A stretch of DNA of 31,896 nucleotides from DATACN01 sp038215095. Its GTDB lineage: Bacteria > Actinomycetota > Thermoleophilia > Solirubrobacterales > Thermoleophilaceae. Where the stretch lies: the NCBI GenBank assembly GCA_038215095.1, contig JBBQRG010000034.1:1-31896 (forward strand), in the 5' to 3' direction. This document shows, in pieces, positions 22,113 to 30,802 of this stretch. The position numbers and the translations under genes were made by a program. The notes below the pieces were generated by a model. The model was not told the DNA's origin. It searched no databases and was given only the letters and a program-made list of their open reading frames with translations. Positions within the stretch are counted from its first letter, which is position 1. Every line of letters begins with the position of its first letter.

Positions 22113-22623
22113 GGATGGCGATTCGGATGTCGCGATAGGTGCGCTCCCGCAACAGCGGGAACGGCAACTCGAGCGGCTTGCGCTTGTCTGATTCGGTCAC
22201 GATCCGTGCGTTCTCTGAGAGGACTCCCGGCAGCCGCTCGGCGAGCGGCGCGGCAAGGAGGGGGGCGGAATCATATGGGGGGTCGGCCAGCACGAGGTCG
22301 AAGGTGCCCCGTTGAGCGCCCAGGAAAACCACGGCGTCCTGGCGCTTGACCTCCGCCTCGACGCCGAGTGCGGCCAGGTTCTCGCGGATCACGGCGACCG
22401 CGTGCGGGTCGCTCTCGACGAACGTGGCGGACGCCGCCCCACGCGAGAGCGCCTCGATCCCGAGCGCCCCGGAGCCGGCGAAGAGGTCGAGCACGCGCAG
22501 GCCCGACACGTCGCCGAGCATCGAGAACAGCGCCTCGCGCACGCGGTCGGCGGTAGGCCGGGTACCGCCTGCGGGCGGCGCGGCCAGTCGCCGGCCGCCG
22601 TACTCCCCGGCCACGACCCTCAC
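22102..22623 (-). CDS. rsmD: 16S rRNA (guanine966-N2)-methyltransferase RsmD
   Basis: The 173-residue product is a class I SAM methyltransferase with the SAM-binding loop L-D-L-F-A-G-S-G-A-L-G (45-55) and the N-methylation motif D-P-P-Y (114-117). The N-terminus R-V-V-A-G-E-Y-G-G-R-R-L is typical of RsmD, as is T-R-P-T-A-D-R-V-R-E-A-L-F. The GTG start overlaps the recG stop (GTGA, 22620-22623). Confidence 0.96.
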   Translation of the reverse strand: MRVVAGEYGGRRLAAPPAGGTRPTADRVREALFSMLGDVSGLRVLDLFAGSGALGIEALSRGAASATFVESDPHAVAVIRENLAALGVEAEVKRQDAVVFLGAQRGTFDLVLADPPYDSAPLLAAPLAERLPGVLSENARIVTESDKRKPLELPFPLLRERTYRDIRIAIHER

Positions 22624-24758
22624 GCCGGGATCGGGTCCAGCTCGGGCCCGAAGCGGGCCACCACGGCGTCGCGCATGAGCGCGCTCTCGGGCTGCTCGAG
22701 CACAGGATCCGCGGCCAGCAGCTCGTCGGCGCGCGACTTGGCGCGCTCCAGCAGCTCCTGGTCATCGGGCAGCCGCGCCACCTTGAACTCCGGGATGCCG
22801 TGCTGGCGGGTGCCGAGGATCTCCCCCGCGCCGCGCAGCTCAAGGTCGACCTCGGCCAGCCGGAAGCCGTCCGACTCCGAGGCGATCGCCTCCAGCCGCG
22901 GCAGCTTGGGATCGCCGAAGAGGATGCAGAGCGAGGCGTGCTCCCCGCGGCCCACCCTGCCGCGCAGCTGGTGAAGCTGCGAGAGCCCGTAGCGCTCGGC
23001 GGCCTCGATCAGCATCACGGTTGCGTTGCCCACGTCGATGCCCACCTCGATCACGCTGGTGGCCACCAGCACGTCGGCCTCGCCGGCCGCGAACGCCTTC
23101 ATCGCCCGCTGCTTCTCGGCGGTCGGGAGCTGGCCGTGGATCAGCTCCACGCGCTGGGCGGCGAATTCCGTGGTGCGCAGGCGCTCGTACTCGGCGGTCG
23201 CGGCGCGCGCCTGCAGCGCCTCCGACTCCTCCACGAGCGGGCACACCACGAAGCACTGGCGCCCCGCGGCGATCTCCTCGCGGATGCGCTCGTAGGCGCG
23301 GCGTCGGGCGCGCTCGCCGTCCACCACGTGCGTCTCCACCGGCTTGCGCCCGCGCGGCAGCTCGCGCAGCACCGTGGCGTCCAGGTCGCCGTAGGCGGTC
23401 AGCGAGAGCGTGCGCGGGATCGGCGTGGCGGTCATGTGCAGGGCGTGCGGGGTGAGCCCATCCGGCGCCTTGCGGTCGAGCGCCGCGCGCTGGCGCACGC
23501 CGAAGCGGTGCTGCTCGTCCACCACGGTCACGGCCAGCGAGCGGAACTCCACGGCGTCCTCGATCAGCGCGTGCGTGCCCACCACCAGGTTCAGCTCGCC
23601 CGAGGCGAGCCTCCCCAGCAGCTCGCGCCGGCGGGCGGCGCTGGTGGAGCCCGTGAGCAGCTCGACGGGCGCGATGCCGTCGAGCAGCCGGTCGAGCGTG
23701 AGCAGGTGCTGCTCGGCCAGCGTCTCGGTGGGCGCCATGAAGGCGGCCTGCTGGCCGCTCTCGAGCGCGCGCAGCATCGCGTGCAGCGCGACCACGGTCT
23801 TGCCGGAGCCCACCTCCCCCATCAGCAGCCGCTGCATCGGCCGCTCCGACGCCAGGTCGAAGTCCACCTGCGACACGGCCGAGCGCTGGTCGCCGGTCAG
23901 CTCGAAGGGGAGCGACTTCGTCCAGGGCCCGACCAGGTCGCCGCGCGACTCGAGTGGCGTTGCGCGGTGGCCCTCGCGCCGCGCGCGGCGCCGGCCCGAC
24001 ACGGCCAGCTGCAACAGGAACAGCTCCTCGAACGCGAGCCGCCGGCGCGCCCCCGCCTCGCTCTCCTCGTCGTCCGGGAAGTGCACGGCGGCCAGTGCCG
24101 CCGGCCGGTCGGGCAGCGCCTCGTCCACGCGCAGCGCCGAGGGCAGCGGCTCGATGGCGTGGCGCATGAGGCCGTAGTCGTCCCAGACGAGCTGGCGCAG
24201 CCGCTGCGGGCTGATGCCCTCGCTGGCCGGGTAGAGCGGCACCTGGCCCACGCCGGGTGCCGAGGCCGCCTCGCCGCCGAGCTGCTCGAACTCCTTGACC
24301 GCGAACTGGTTGCGCTCCTTGCGCTGGCCGTGGAGCAGGAGCTGGGAGCCGGGCTTCAGACGGTCGGCCAGCCAGGGCTGGTTCCACCAGATCGCCACCA
24401 TCGGGCCGGTGGAGTCGGCCACCTTGGCCTCCACGCGCGTGCGGCGCCTGTTGCGTGTGGGCCGCACGGAGATGCTGCGCAGCTCCACAGCGACCGTGCC
24501 CACCTCCCCCACGCCAAGGTCCGCCACCGAGCGCGCGTCGCGCTCGCGGTGCTCGCGGGGGAAGTGCTCGAGGAGGTCGGCGTGGGTGGCGATGCCGAGC
24601 GCCTCGAGCGCCTGCCCCGCCTTGCCCTTCGGGGTCAGCGGCTCGGCCAGCACGCTGGGGCGCGGGTAGCGCACCGGCGCCTCGCGCGCCTGCTCGGCCG
24701 TCAGCTCGTCGGTGCTCGCAAAGGCGCGCAGATCTACTCCGCGCAGAAGAGCCACCAC
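22620..24758 (-). CDS. recG: ATP-dependent DNA helicase RecG
   Basis: The 712-residue product begins with a wedge/OB domain (about 40-200) that binds branched DNA. The helicase core has Walker A G-E-V-G-S-G-K-T (314-321), D-E-Q-H (414-417), M-T-A-T-P-I-P-R-T-L (motif III region) and a Q-L-R-G-R-V-G-R-G motif VI. RecG regresses stalled forks and processes Holliday-type junctions. The GTG start lies 25 bp inside fakA; a slightly later start cannot be excluded. The fakA-recG-rsmD-coaD order is common in Actinobacteria. Confidence 0.96.
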   Translation of the reverse strand: MVALLRGVDLRAFASTDELTAEQAREAPVRYPRPSVLAEPLTPKGKAGQALEALGIATHADLLEHFPREHRERDARSVADLGVGEVGTVAVELRSISVRPTRNRRRTRVEAKVADSTGPMVAIWWNQPWLADRLKPGSQLLLHGQRKERNQFAVKEFEQLGGEAASAPGVGQVPLYPASEGISPQRLRQLVWDDYGLMRHAIEPLPSALRVDEALPDRPAALAAVHFPDDEESEAGARRRLAFEELFLLQLAVSGRRRARREGHRATPLESRGDLVGPWTKSLPFELTGDQRSAVSQVDFDLASERPMQRLLMGEVGSGKTVVALHAMLRALESGQQAAFMAPTETLAEQHLLTLDRLLDGIAPVELLTGSTSAARRRELLGRLASGELNLVVGTHALIEDAVEFRSLAVTVVDEQHRFGVRQRAALDRKAPDGLTPHALHMTATPIPRTLSLTAYGDLDATVLRELPRGRKPVETHVVDGERARRRAYERIREEIAAGRQCFVVCPLVEESEALQARAATAEYERLRTTEFAAQRVELIHGQLPTAEKQRAMKAFAAGEADVLVATSVIEVGIDVGNATVMLIEAAERYGLSQLHQLRGRVGRGEHASLCILFGDPKLPRLEAIASESDGFRLAEVDLELRGAGEILGTRQHGIPEFKVARLPDDQELLERAKSRADELLAADPVLEQPESALMRDAVVARFGPELDPIPA

Positions 24759-26374
24759 CAGGCGGGTTGCCCGCCGTCGTGGTACTCGAACTCCACGTGT
24801 TCCGGCCGCAGCGCCTCCACGGACTCGCGCGAGAGCGGCGGCGAGTCACCCGCCACGCAGGTCACCAGCTCCGCGTCCTCGGCCAGCGCGGCGAGGGCCT
24901 TTGCGAGTGTGTCGCCGGGATCGCCCCACGCGCACAGCTCGCCCTCCACGTAGCCCACCGCGTCGCCCTCCTTGAAGCGGCCCTGTGCGTCGTCGCGGGC
25001 GGCCGGGGCCACGCCGCCGAGGCGCAGCACGGAAGCGGCGTCGGCAACGGCGCGCGAGTTCTCCTCCACGTCGTGGGTCGGGTCGAAGGCGAGCAGCGCA
25101 GCCAGGCCCTCCTGGGGCGCGGTGGTGGGCACCACGCTGGCGGGCTTCTCCGACAGCTCGGCGGCGCGCTCCGCGGCCATGATCACGTTCGCGCTGTTCG
25201 GCAGCACCAGCACCTCGGCGCCGCTGGCGGCGTGGATGCCCGCCAGCAGCTCGTAGGTCGAGGGATTCATCGTGGCGCCTCCGTCGATCACGTACACGCC
25301 GAGCTCCTCGTAGAGCCGCCGCAGCCCGGCGCCGCTCGCCACGGCCACGACCGCGCAGGTCGCCTGCGAAGCCTCATCCCCGTCCAGGCGCGCGGCACGC
25401 TCGGCGATCTGCTCCCTCATGTCGGCCACGTCGAAGCGCGACACCTGGCCCACCGCCTCGAACAGCTCGACCGCGGCCTCGGGCTCGTCGGTGTGCACGT
25501 GCACGCGCAGGGTGCCCTCGTCGCCGACCACGAGCACCGAGTCGCCCAGCTCCTCCAGCAGCGGCACGAACGCACCGCCGTTAAGGCCCTCGCCGGTCAC
25601 CGCGAAGTTCGTGCAGTAGCGGTAGCTCGAGGACTCGTGCTGGGGCAGGTGCAGCGAGCGCTCGGGCACCTGCTGGTGCTCGAGCGCGGGCTCCCGGTCA
25701 CCGCGCAGCGCGGCGAGGCAGCCGGCCACGATCACCGTCAGGCCGTAGGCGCCGGCGTCGACCACGCCGGCCTCGCGCAGCACCGCCAGCTGCTCCGGGC
25801 CGCGCTCGACGGCCTCCTTGGCCGCCTCCAGCGCGTTCTCCAGCACCTCGGCCAGCAGCTCGTCCTGCTCTTGCGGGGTGGCGTCGGGGCCGAGCCGGCG
25901 CCTGTCCATGTGGGCGAGGTCGTGCGCCACGCGGCGAGCCATCGCCCGCACCGCCGAGAGCATCGTCCCCTCCGCCGGGTCGCGCACAGAGTCGTATGCC
26001 GCGTCGGCGGCCCGCGCGAGGGCGGCGGACACGAGCACCGGGTCCACGAGCTCGCCCTGGCGCGAGGCGAGCTCCTCGGCCGCGCCGCGAACGATCTGGG
26101 ACAGGATCACGCCGCTGTTGCCGCGCGCCCCGAGCAGCGCCGCGCGGGCCACGCCGGTCACGATCTTGTCGCGGCCGATCTCGTCGATCAGCTGGCCGTT
26201 CATGCGGTCGAGCTCGTCGAGCACCGCGCGCATGGTCATCGCCATGTTGTCGCCCGTGTCGCCGTCGGCGACCGGGAAGACGTTGAGGTCGTTCACCTCG
26301 CCGCGGCGGCTCTCCAGCTCGGAGAGCGAAGCGGCTACGACCCTGCGGAAGCGAACCAGGCTCTCGTCAGGCAC
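24734..26374 (-). CDS. fakA: Fatty acid kinase FakA-like protein (DAK2 domain)
   Basis: The 546-residue product has an N-terminal DhaL/DAK2 kinase domain (about 1-200) with N-V-F-P-V-A-D-G-D-T-G-D-N-M (31-44), whose aspartates bind ATP-magnesium, and G-A-R-G-N-S-G (82-88). A middle domain and a C-terminal domain resembling the YloV/FakA family follow. In Firmicutes FakA phosphorylates fatty acids held by FakB; no FakB gene is in this window, so the partner must be elsewhere. The GTG start lies 17 bp after rpmB. The rpmB-fakA-recG order is standard. Confidence 0.9.
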   Translation of the reverse strand: MPDESLVRFRRVVAASLSELESRRGEVNDLNVFPVADGDTGDNMAMTMRAVLDELDRMNGQLIDEIGRDKIVTGVARAALLGARGNSGVILSQIVRGAAEELASRQGELVDPVLVSAALARAADAAYDSVRDPAEGTMLSAVRAMARRVAHDLAHMDRRRLGPDATPQEQDELLAEVLENALEAAKEAVERGPEQLAVLREAGVVDAGAYGLTVIVAGCLAALRGDREPALEHQQVPERSLHLPQHESSSYRYCTNFAVTGEGLNGGAFVPLLEELGDSVLVVGDEGTLRVHVHTDEPEAAVELFEAVGQVSRFDVADMREQIAERAARLDGDEASQATCAVVAVASGAGLRRLYEELGVYVIDGGATMNPSTYELLAGIHAASGAEVLVLPNSANVIMAAERAAELSEKPASVVPTTAPQEGLAALLAFDPTHDVEENSRAVADAASVLRLGGVAPAARDDAQGRFKEGDAVGYVEGELCAWGDPGDTLAKALAALAEDAELVTCVAGDSPPLSRESVEALRPEHVEFEYHDGGQPAWWWLFCAE

Positions 26375-26391
26375 GAGAGCTTTCTACACCT

Positions 26392-26583
26392 TCAGGCGGA
26401 CTTGGTGACCTTCGAAGCCTTCAGGCAGCGCGTGCACACGTACTCGCGGCGCGGGCTGCCGCCCACGTCGATTCGGACCTTCTGCAGGTTCGGGTTGAAG
26501 CGCCGCCTGGTAGCCACCATCGAGTGGCTGCGGTTGTTCCCGAACGCAGGGCCCTTCTTGCACACGTAACACACCTTCGACAC
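26392..26583 (-). CDS. rpmB: 50S ribosomal protein L28, zinc-binding form
   Basis: The 63-residue product has M-S-K-V-C-Y-V-C-K-K-G-P at the start and the S-H-S-M-V-A-T-R-R-R-F-N-P-N-L-Q motif. Two Cys pairs (C5/C8 and C50/C53) mark the zinc-containing form. The start is GTG at 26581-26583. It lies 11 bp after the threonine aldolase gene, so it may be cotranscribed with that gene as well as having its own signals. Confidence 0.96.
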   Translation of the reverse strand: MSKVCYVCKKGPAFGNNRSHSMVATRRRFNPNLQKVRIDVGGSPRREYVCTRCLKASKVTKSA

Positions 26584-26594
26584 GGCGCAGCAGG

Positions 26595-27611
26595 CTAGCA
26601 GCCGAGTTGCTCTCTGAAGGCCTTCAGAGCCGTCTCAACCCCGTCCCGGTCCACGTCGAGGTGGGTCACGCCGCGCACCCGCCCCGGGCCGGCCGGGCTG
26701 ATCTCCACGCCGCGCTCGCGCATCGCCCCGATCAGCGCGCCGGGGTCCTCCACTTCGGCGATCACGATGTTGGTCTCCTGCGGCAGCACCTTCAGCCCGC
26801 AGTCGCGCAGGCCCTCCGCCAGCACCCGCGCGTTCTCGTGGTCCTCCGCCAGGCGCTCGACGTGGTGGTCGAGCGCGTACAGGCAGCCCGCCGCCACGAT
26901 GCCCGCCTGGCGCAGCGCGCCGCCCATCATCTGCTTGTAGCGCCAGGCCTGGGCGATCAGCTCGCTCGACGCGCACAGCACCGCGCCCACGGGCGCGCCG
27001 AGGCCCTTGCTGAAGTCGAGCCAGGCTGTGTCGAAGCCCGACGCGTAGTCCGCGGCCGGCACGCCGGAGGCCACCACGGCGTTCATCAACCGGGCCCCGT
27101 CGAGGTGGGCGCGCAGGCCGTTCCGACGTGCGGCGGCCAGCACGTCGCGCACGGTCTGGATCGGCCAGACGCGGCCGCCGCCCATGTTCGTGGTCTGCTC
27201 CACCGACACGAGCCGCGAGCAGGGCATGTAGCGGTCGACCGGGCGCACGGCGGCCTCGAGCTGCTCGGGCGTGAAGATGCCGCCGTCGCCGTCGAGCTGG
27301 CGCGTCATGGCGCCGGCGTGAACGGCCGGACCGCCCGCCTCGGCGATGATCGGGTGGGCGGTGCGGTCGAGGATCACCTCGTCGCCGTTCGGCCGCACGT
27401 GCAACCGCAGCGCGATCTGGTTGCACATCGTCCCGCTCGGCAGGAACAGCCCCGCCTCCTGGCCGAGCAGCTCGGCCACGCGCCGCTGGAGCTCGTTGAC
27501 CGTCGGGTCGAGGAAGCGCTGCTCGTCGCCCACCTCGGCCTCGGCGATCGCCTTGCGCATCGCGGGCGTGGGCCGCGTCTGCGTGTCGCTGTGGAGGTTG
27601 ACCGTGGTCAT
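26595..27611 (-). CDS. Threonine aldolase family PLP enzyme
   Basis: The product is 338 residues. The enzyme class cleaves threonine or allo-threonine to glycine and acetaldehyde. The N-terminus L-H-S-D-T-Q-T-R-P-T-P-A-M matches the family's S-D-T-x-T-x-P-T signature. H-L-D-G-A-R (169-174) holds the aspartate that contacts the PLP ring. D-F-S-K-G-L-G-A-P-V-G contains K202, the expected Schiff-base lysine. The ATG (27609-27611) overlaps the upstream stop as ATGA. The same frame stays open upstream to 28466, but that part is a shadow of the pyruvyl-transferase gene. Substrate stereochemistry cannot be read here. Confidence 0.92.
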   Translation of the reverse strand: MTTVNLHSDTQTRPTPAMRKAIAEAEVGDEQRFLDPTVNELQRRVAELLGQEAGLFLPSGTMCNQIALRLHVRPNGDEVILDRTAHPIIAEAGGPAVHAGAMTRQLDGDGGIFTPEQLEAAVRPVDRYMPCSRLVSVEQTTNMGGGRVWPIQTVRDVLAAARRNGLRAHLDGARLMNAVVASGVPAADYASGFDTAWLDFSKGLGAPVGAVLCASSELIAQAWRYKQMMGGALRQAGIVAAGCLYALDHHVERLAEDHENARVLAEGLRDCGLKVLPQETNIVIAEVEDPGALIGAMRERGVEISPAGPGRVRGVTHLDVDRDGVETALKAFREQLGC

Positions 27612-28558
27612 GACGCGCCGCGGTTCACGAGCCTCGCGAATCGGCGCCCCGCCTGCTGCCTGCTGGGCAGCACGCTCCGGGGACCCAGCGCTTCGAGAAG
27701 CTCCACGCGAACCTCTTCGATCGCGGGCGCCGCGCGGGCCGCACAAGCGGCGGCGGCCTCGCGCGCCGGCCCGGACAGGCAGGCAGCGAGCATCGCGTCG
27801 AGCCGCTCGGGGGCCAGCTCGGCCCACCCGAGCACGTGCTCCCAGCCCACCGCCCGGGCCTGGGCGGTGAGCTGCGCGCCGCCGGGCGCGGGGTCTATCG
27901 CCAGGGCCGGCACGCCGTTTCGCAGCGCAAAGACCAGCCCGTGGAGGCTGCTCGTGACCACAGCGTCCGTGCGGGCGATCACCTCCTGGACCTCGTCGGG
28001 CGTGCGCAGGCCGCCGGCATTGATGTCGAGGCGCGCGTCGATCGCGACGAAGGCCGCGTCGTGCCGCGACATCAGCGCGTCGATGGCGGCGTCGACGGTG
28101 TCGGCGCGCCCGTCGGGGTACACGGGGGCCTGCGCATGGGCGCGGATCACCCCGACCATGCGCAACTCCCGGCGGTCCGCCGCGAACGCCAGGTCGGGAC
28201 GTGGGGCTCCCGCGCCGTCGCGCGCTATCAGGGAGTCGAACGGGTTCCAGGCCTCTGGGTCGTCGATCACCGAGACGTCGACCGCGATCACGCGGCTGCT
28301 CGCGAAGCGCGGCAGGAGGTCGGCAACGGCGAGTTGCCGGCCGACCGGCCCGCACACGTGGACCACGTGCGAGTAGTCGTGCGGCCGGACAGCTCGCCAA
28401 TCCACGCCGCCCTTGAAGGGCACGCCGAGGGCGACGTCGTAGGCCCAACCGGCGTCCTCGAGCCAACGGCAGACGGTGTCACAGGCGGCCAGATCGCCGG
28501 CCGTGGCGCCTCCCTCGGCGAGCGAGAACCACCCGACGATGAGGATCCGCGACGCCAT
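27608..28558 (-). CDS. Polysaccharide pyruvyl transferase-like protein
   Basis: The product is 316 residues with start M-A-S-R-I-L-I-V-G-W-F at 28558. The C-terminal half has S-S-L-H-G-L-V-F-A-L-R-N-G-V-P-A-L-A-I (203-221), the strongest mark of the polysaccharide pyruvyl transferase family (GT-B-like fold). The G-W-F-S-L-A-E-G-G-A-T-A-G-D start also fits this family's glycine-rich opening. Members add ketal pyruvate to surface sugars or act as related glycan enzymes. It is divergent from a glycosyltransferase gene, with only 43 bp between starts. It continues into the threonine aldolase gene by a 4-bp overlap. A role in surface glycan modification is inferred. Confidence 0.75.
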   Translation of the reverse strand: MASRILIVGWFSLAEGGATAGDLAACDTVCRWLEDAGWAYDVALGVPFKGGVDWRAVRPHDYSHVVHVCGPVGRQLAVADLLPRFASSRVIAVDVSVIDDPEAWNPFDSLIARDGAGAPRPDLAFAADRRELRMVGVIRAHAQAPVYPDGRADTVDAAIDALMSRHDAAFVAIDARLDINAGGLRTPDEVQEVIARTDAVVTSSLHGLVFALRNGVPALAIDPAPGGAQLTAQARAVGWEHVLGWAELAPERLDAMLAACLSGPAREAAAACAARAAPAIEEVRVELLEALGPRSVLPSRQQAGRRFARLVNRGAS

Positions 28559-28601
28559 GCGGGCGCCAGGGTGGCAGATCCCATGCTGGCATGATTTCGC
28601 C
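28559..28601. promoter_or_regulatory. Divergent intergenic region with a CATGC-TG-GCATG palindrome
   Basis: This 43-bp gap must hold the starts of both the pyruvyl-transferase-like gene (minus) and the glycosyltransferase gene (plus). It contains the perfect inverted repeat CATGC-TG-GCATG at 28582-28593. A CATGAT at 28591-28596, just before the GTG at 28602, could serve as a -10 box for a leaderless plus-strand transcript. No -35 is convincing. Confidence 0.3.
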
Positions 28602-30380
28602 GTGTCCCTGTCCGTCTGCTGCCTGACGAACGACCCCGGCCCACAGGTCGCCGCGGCCATGGAGCAGCTGCGCCCGCTGGCTGACGAGATCGTGATCGCG
28701 GCCGACGCCTCCGCCGGGCCGGACGCACTGCGCCACTACGCCGCCGTCGCCGACCGGCTGCTGCGGGTGGAGGTGGCGTACGCGGAACGCTCGCTGGCCT
28801 GGCTCCACAGCGAGTGCTCGGGGGACTGGATCCTCAGGATCGACGGCGACGAGGTGCCCAGCGCGGCGCTGATCCGGGAGCTCCCGCGGATGGTCGAGGC
28901 CCGTGACCTGGAGCAGTACTGGCTACCCCGCCGCTGGCTGTTTCCCGACGAGCACAGCTGGCTCGACGGCCACCCGTGGTGGCCCGACTACCAGAACCGC
29001 CTGGTCCGCAACGGTCCGCAGCTGCGCTTCACGGGCACAATGCACACGTCCGCGGAGCGGGTGCTCCCGGCGCGCTACGCGAGGGCTCCCATCTACCACC
29101 TCGACGCCCTTGTCACCGACCCCGAGACGAGGCGCGCCAAGGCCTTTCGCTACGAGGCCGCCGGCCTCAAGGGCTACACGGCCTTCTATCTGCCCGAGCT
29201 CTACAACACGCGCCAGCCCGCCGCGGTCCCGGAGGAGGACGGCGAGGCGATCCGGCGGGCCCTGGGCGGACAGGGGCCCGCGCCCGTTGGAAGAGCTCCC
29301 AAGATCGAGGTGACCCCGCGCGCCGCCGGCGACGCCCACTGGGCGGGGAGGACGGTCGCCCCCGGCGCGTACGCGGCGGCGATCGAGGCGCTCGAGCGAG
29401 ACCATCTGATGCGCACGGGCGAGTCGCGGGCCGTGCACGTCGAGGTCGAGAACCTTGGCACCGAGACGTGGTGCTGGAACTCCGACTCCGGGCCGCCGAT
29501 CGCCCCTTCCTACCGCTGGCTGAGCCCGACCGGAGCCCGCGTCACTCACGACGGGCAACGCACGCCCTTTCCGGAGAACGTGCCCCCGGGGAAGTCCCTG
29601 ATCGTTCCGCTGGCCGTCACGGCTCCCGACGCCCCCGGCGATTACGTCCTCGAAGTCGACCTCGTTCACGAGCATGTGCGCTGGTTCAACTGCTCGGCCC
29701 ACGTTCACGTGCGGGTGGAGCCTGACGACGACCTCGCCGCCCGCCGCCGCTCCCACCCGGGGGCCGCTGTCTTCGATCAGCCGATACCGAAGCTGATTCA
29801 CAGGGTCTGGCTGGGGGACGCGCCGATGCCGGAGAAGATGGTTCGCTGTGGCGAGAGCTGGCGCGAGCACCACCCCGGCTGGAAGCAGCGGCTGTGGACC
29901 GACCGGCGCCTGCCGCGCGGGGTGGACCGCGCTGCGCTCGCGCGCTGCGGAAACGCGGCCGAGCGCTCCGACGTGATCCGCTACCACGTCATGAGCCGCT
30001 ACGGCGGCGTCTACGTGGACACGGACTTCGAGTGCCTGCGGCCGCTCGACCCGCTGATCACGAACATCTCGGCATTCGCCGGGTACGAGGAACGCGGACG
30101 GGTGGCCAGCGGCATCGTCGGCTCGGCTCCGGGGCATCCCGCCTTCCGGCGGCTCGCCGACGAGGTCGCCAGGAGCGCCGGGCGCGGGATCCAGCCGGAC
30201 GCGACCGGGCCGCCGCTGATCACCCGGGTGCTGCGTGATCATCCCGAGGTGATGGTCTTCCCCCGCGAAATCTTCTACCCCTACCACTGGACCGAGCTCC
30301 ATCTGGCGGGTGGTCCCTTCCCCGAGGCCTACGCGGTCCACCACTGGACCCTCAGCTGGACCCCTGCGGAGAAGGGATAG
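28602..30380 (+). CDS. Glycosyltransferase fusion: GT2-like, beta-domain, GT32-like
   Basis: The product is 592 residues if started at GTG 28602. The N-terminal part (about 1-230) opens S-L-S-V-C-C-L-T-N-D and has I-D-G-D-E (80-84), as in GT2-like transferases. The middle (about 270-375) has V-E-N-L-G-T-E-T-W (282-290) and P-G-K-S-L-I-V-P-L, typical of a beta-sandwich of the kind that follows catalytic domains. The C-terminal part (about 395-590) is a GT32/Gly_transf_sug domain with I-P-K-L-I-H-R-V-W-L-G (395-405), R-S-D-V-I-R-Y and Y-G-G-V-Y-V-D-T-D (467-475), where D-T-D is the metal/sugar-nucleotide site. Two transferase domains in one chain suggest two successive sugar additions. Acceptor and donor are unknown. 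Confidence 0.82.
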   Translation: MSLSVCCLTNDPGPQVAAAMEQLRPLADEIVIAADASAGPDALRHYAAVADRLLRVEVAYAERSLAWLHSECSGDWILRIDGDEVPSAALIRELPRMVEARDLEQYWLPRRWLFPDEHSWLDGHPWWPDYQNRLVRNGPQLRFTGTMHTSAERVLPARYARAPIYHLDALVTDPETRRAKAFRYEAAGLKGYTAFYLPELYNTRQPAAVPEEDGEAIRRALGGQGPAPVGRAPKIEVTPRAAGDAHWAGRTVAPGAYAAAIEALERDHLMRTGESRAVHVEVENLGTETWCWNSDSGPPIAPSYRWLSPTGARVTHDGQRTPFPENVPPGKSLIVPLAVTAPDAPGDYVLEVDLVHEHVRWFNCSAHVHVRVEPDDDLAARRRSHPGAAVFDQPIPKLIHRVWLGDAPMPEKMVRCGESWREHHPGWKQRLWTDRRLPRGVDRAALARCGNAAERSDVIRYHVMSRYGGVYVDTDFECLRPLDPLITNISAFAGYEERGRVASGIVGSAPGHPAFRRLADEVARSAGRGIQPDATGPPLITRVLRDHPEVMVFPREIFYPYHWTELHLAGGPFPEAYAVHHWTLSWTPAEKG

Positions 30381-30391
30381 CCGGCACTGCG

Positions 30392-30802
30392 ATGGCTCGC
30401 ACCCACACGGACATGATCCGGGACCTCTTCGAGCGCTGGAACCAGGGCGTCGTGGAGCTGCCGGCCGACGAGACCCACCCGGAGATCGAGATCGTGAGCC
30501 GGACGAGCGTGCTGCGTGGGCGCCCCTACCGGGGCAAGGAGGAGGCCGAGCACTGGATCCGCGACATGCTCGACTCCTTCGACGAGTGGACACTCCACGC
30601 GGACGAGTTCGAGGACGTCACGCCGAGCCGCCTGCTGGTGGTCGGCAGCGTGCGCTACCGGGGGCGAGGAAGCGGGGCCGCGATGGACATGCCCGCCGCT
30701 TGGATCTTCGACTTCGAGGACGGCCTCTGCCGGCGCCTCAAGACGTTCTCCCAGCGCGTCGACGAGGCTCGCCAGGCGGCGCGGGCGGACGATGGCGCCT
30801 AG
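30392..30802 (+). CDS. NTF2-like (SnoaL-type) protein 1
   Basis: The 136-residue product has an NTF2-like fold pattern: an N-terminal helix (I-R-D-L-F-E-R-W-N-Q), H-P-E-I-E-I-V-S-R, R-G-R-P-Y-R-G-K-E-E, then strands including S-G-A-A-M-D-M-P-A-A-W-I-F-D-F-E-D-G. The family includes enzymes, ligand-binding proteins and immunity-type proteins, so no reaction can be assigned. It starts 11 bp after the glycosyltransferase and overlaps its paralogue by 11 bp, which indicates one transcript. Confidence 0.8.
   Translation: MARTHTDMIRDLFERWNQGVVELPADETHPEIEIVSRTSVLRGRPYRGKEEAEHWIRDMLDSFDEWTLHADEFEDVTPSRLLVVGSVRYRGRGSGAAMDMPAAWIFDFEDGLCRRLKTFSQRVDEARQAARADDGA

Noticed and set aside
26595..28466. A single 623-residue protein ending in threonine aldolase
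   Set aside because: The first half is the wrong frame of the pyruvyl-transferase-like gene. Homology to threonine aldolase starts at 27611, where the ATG forms an ATGA overlap.
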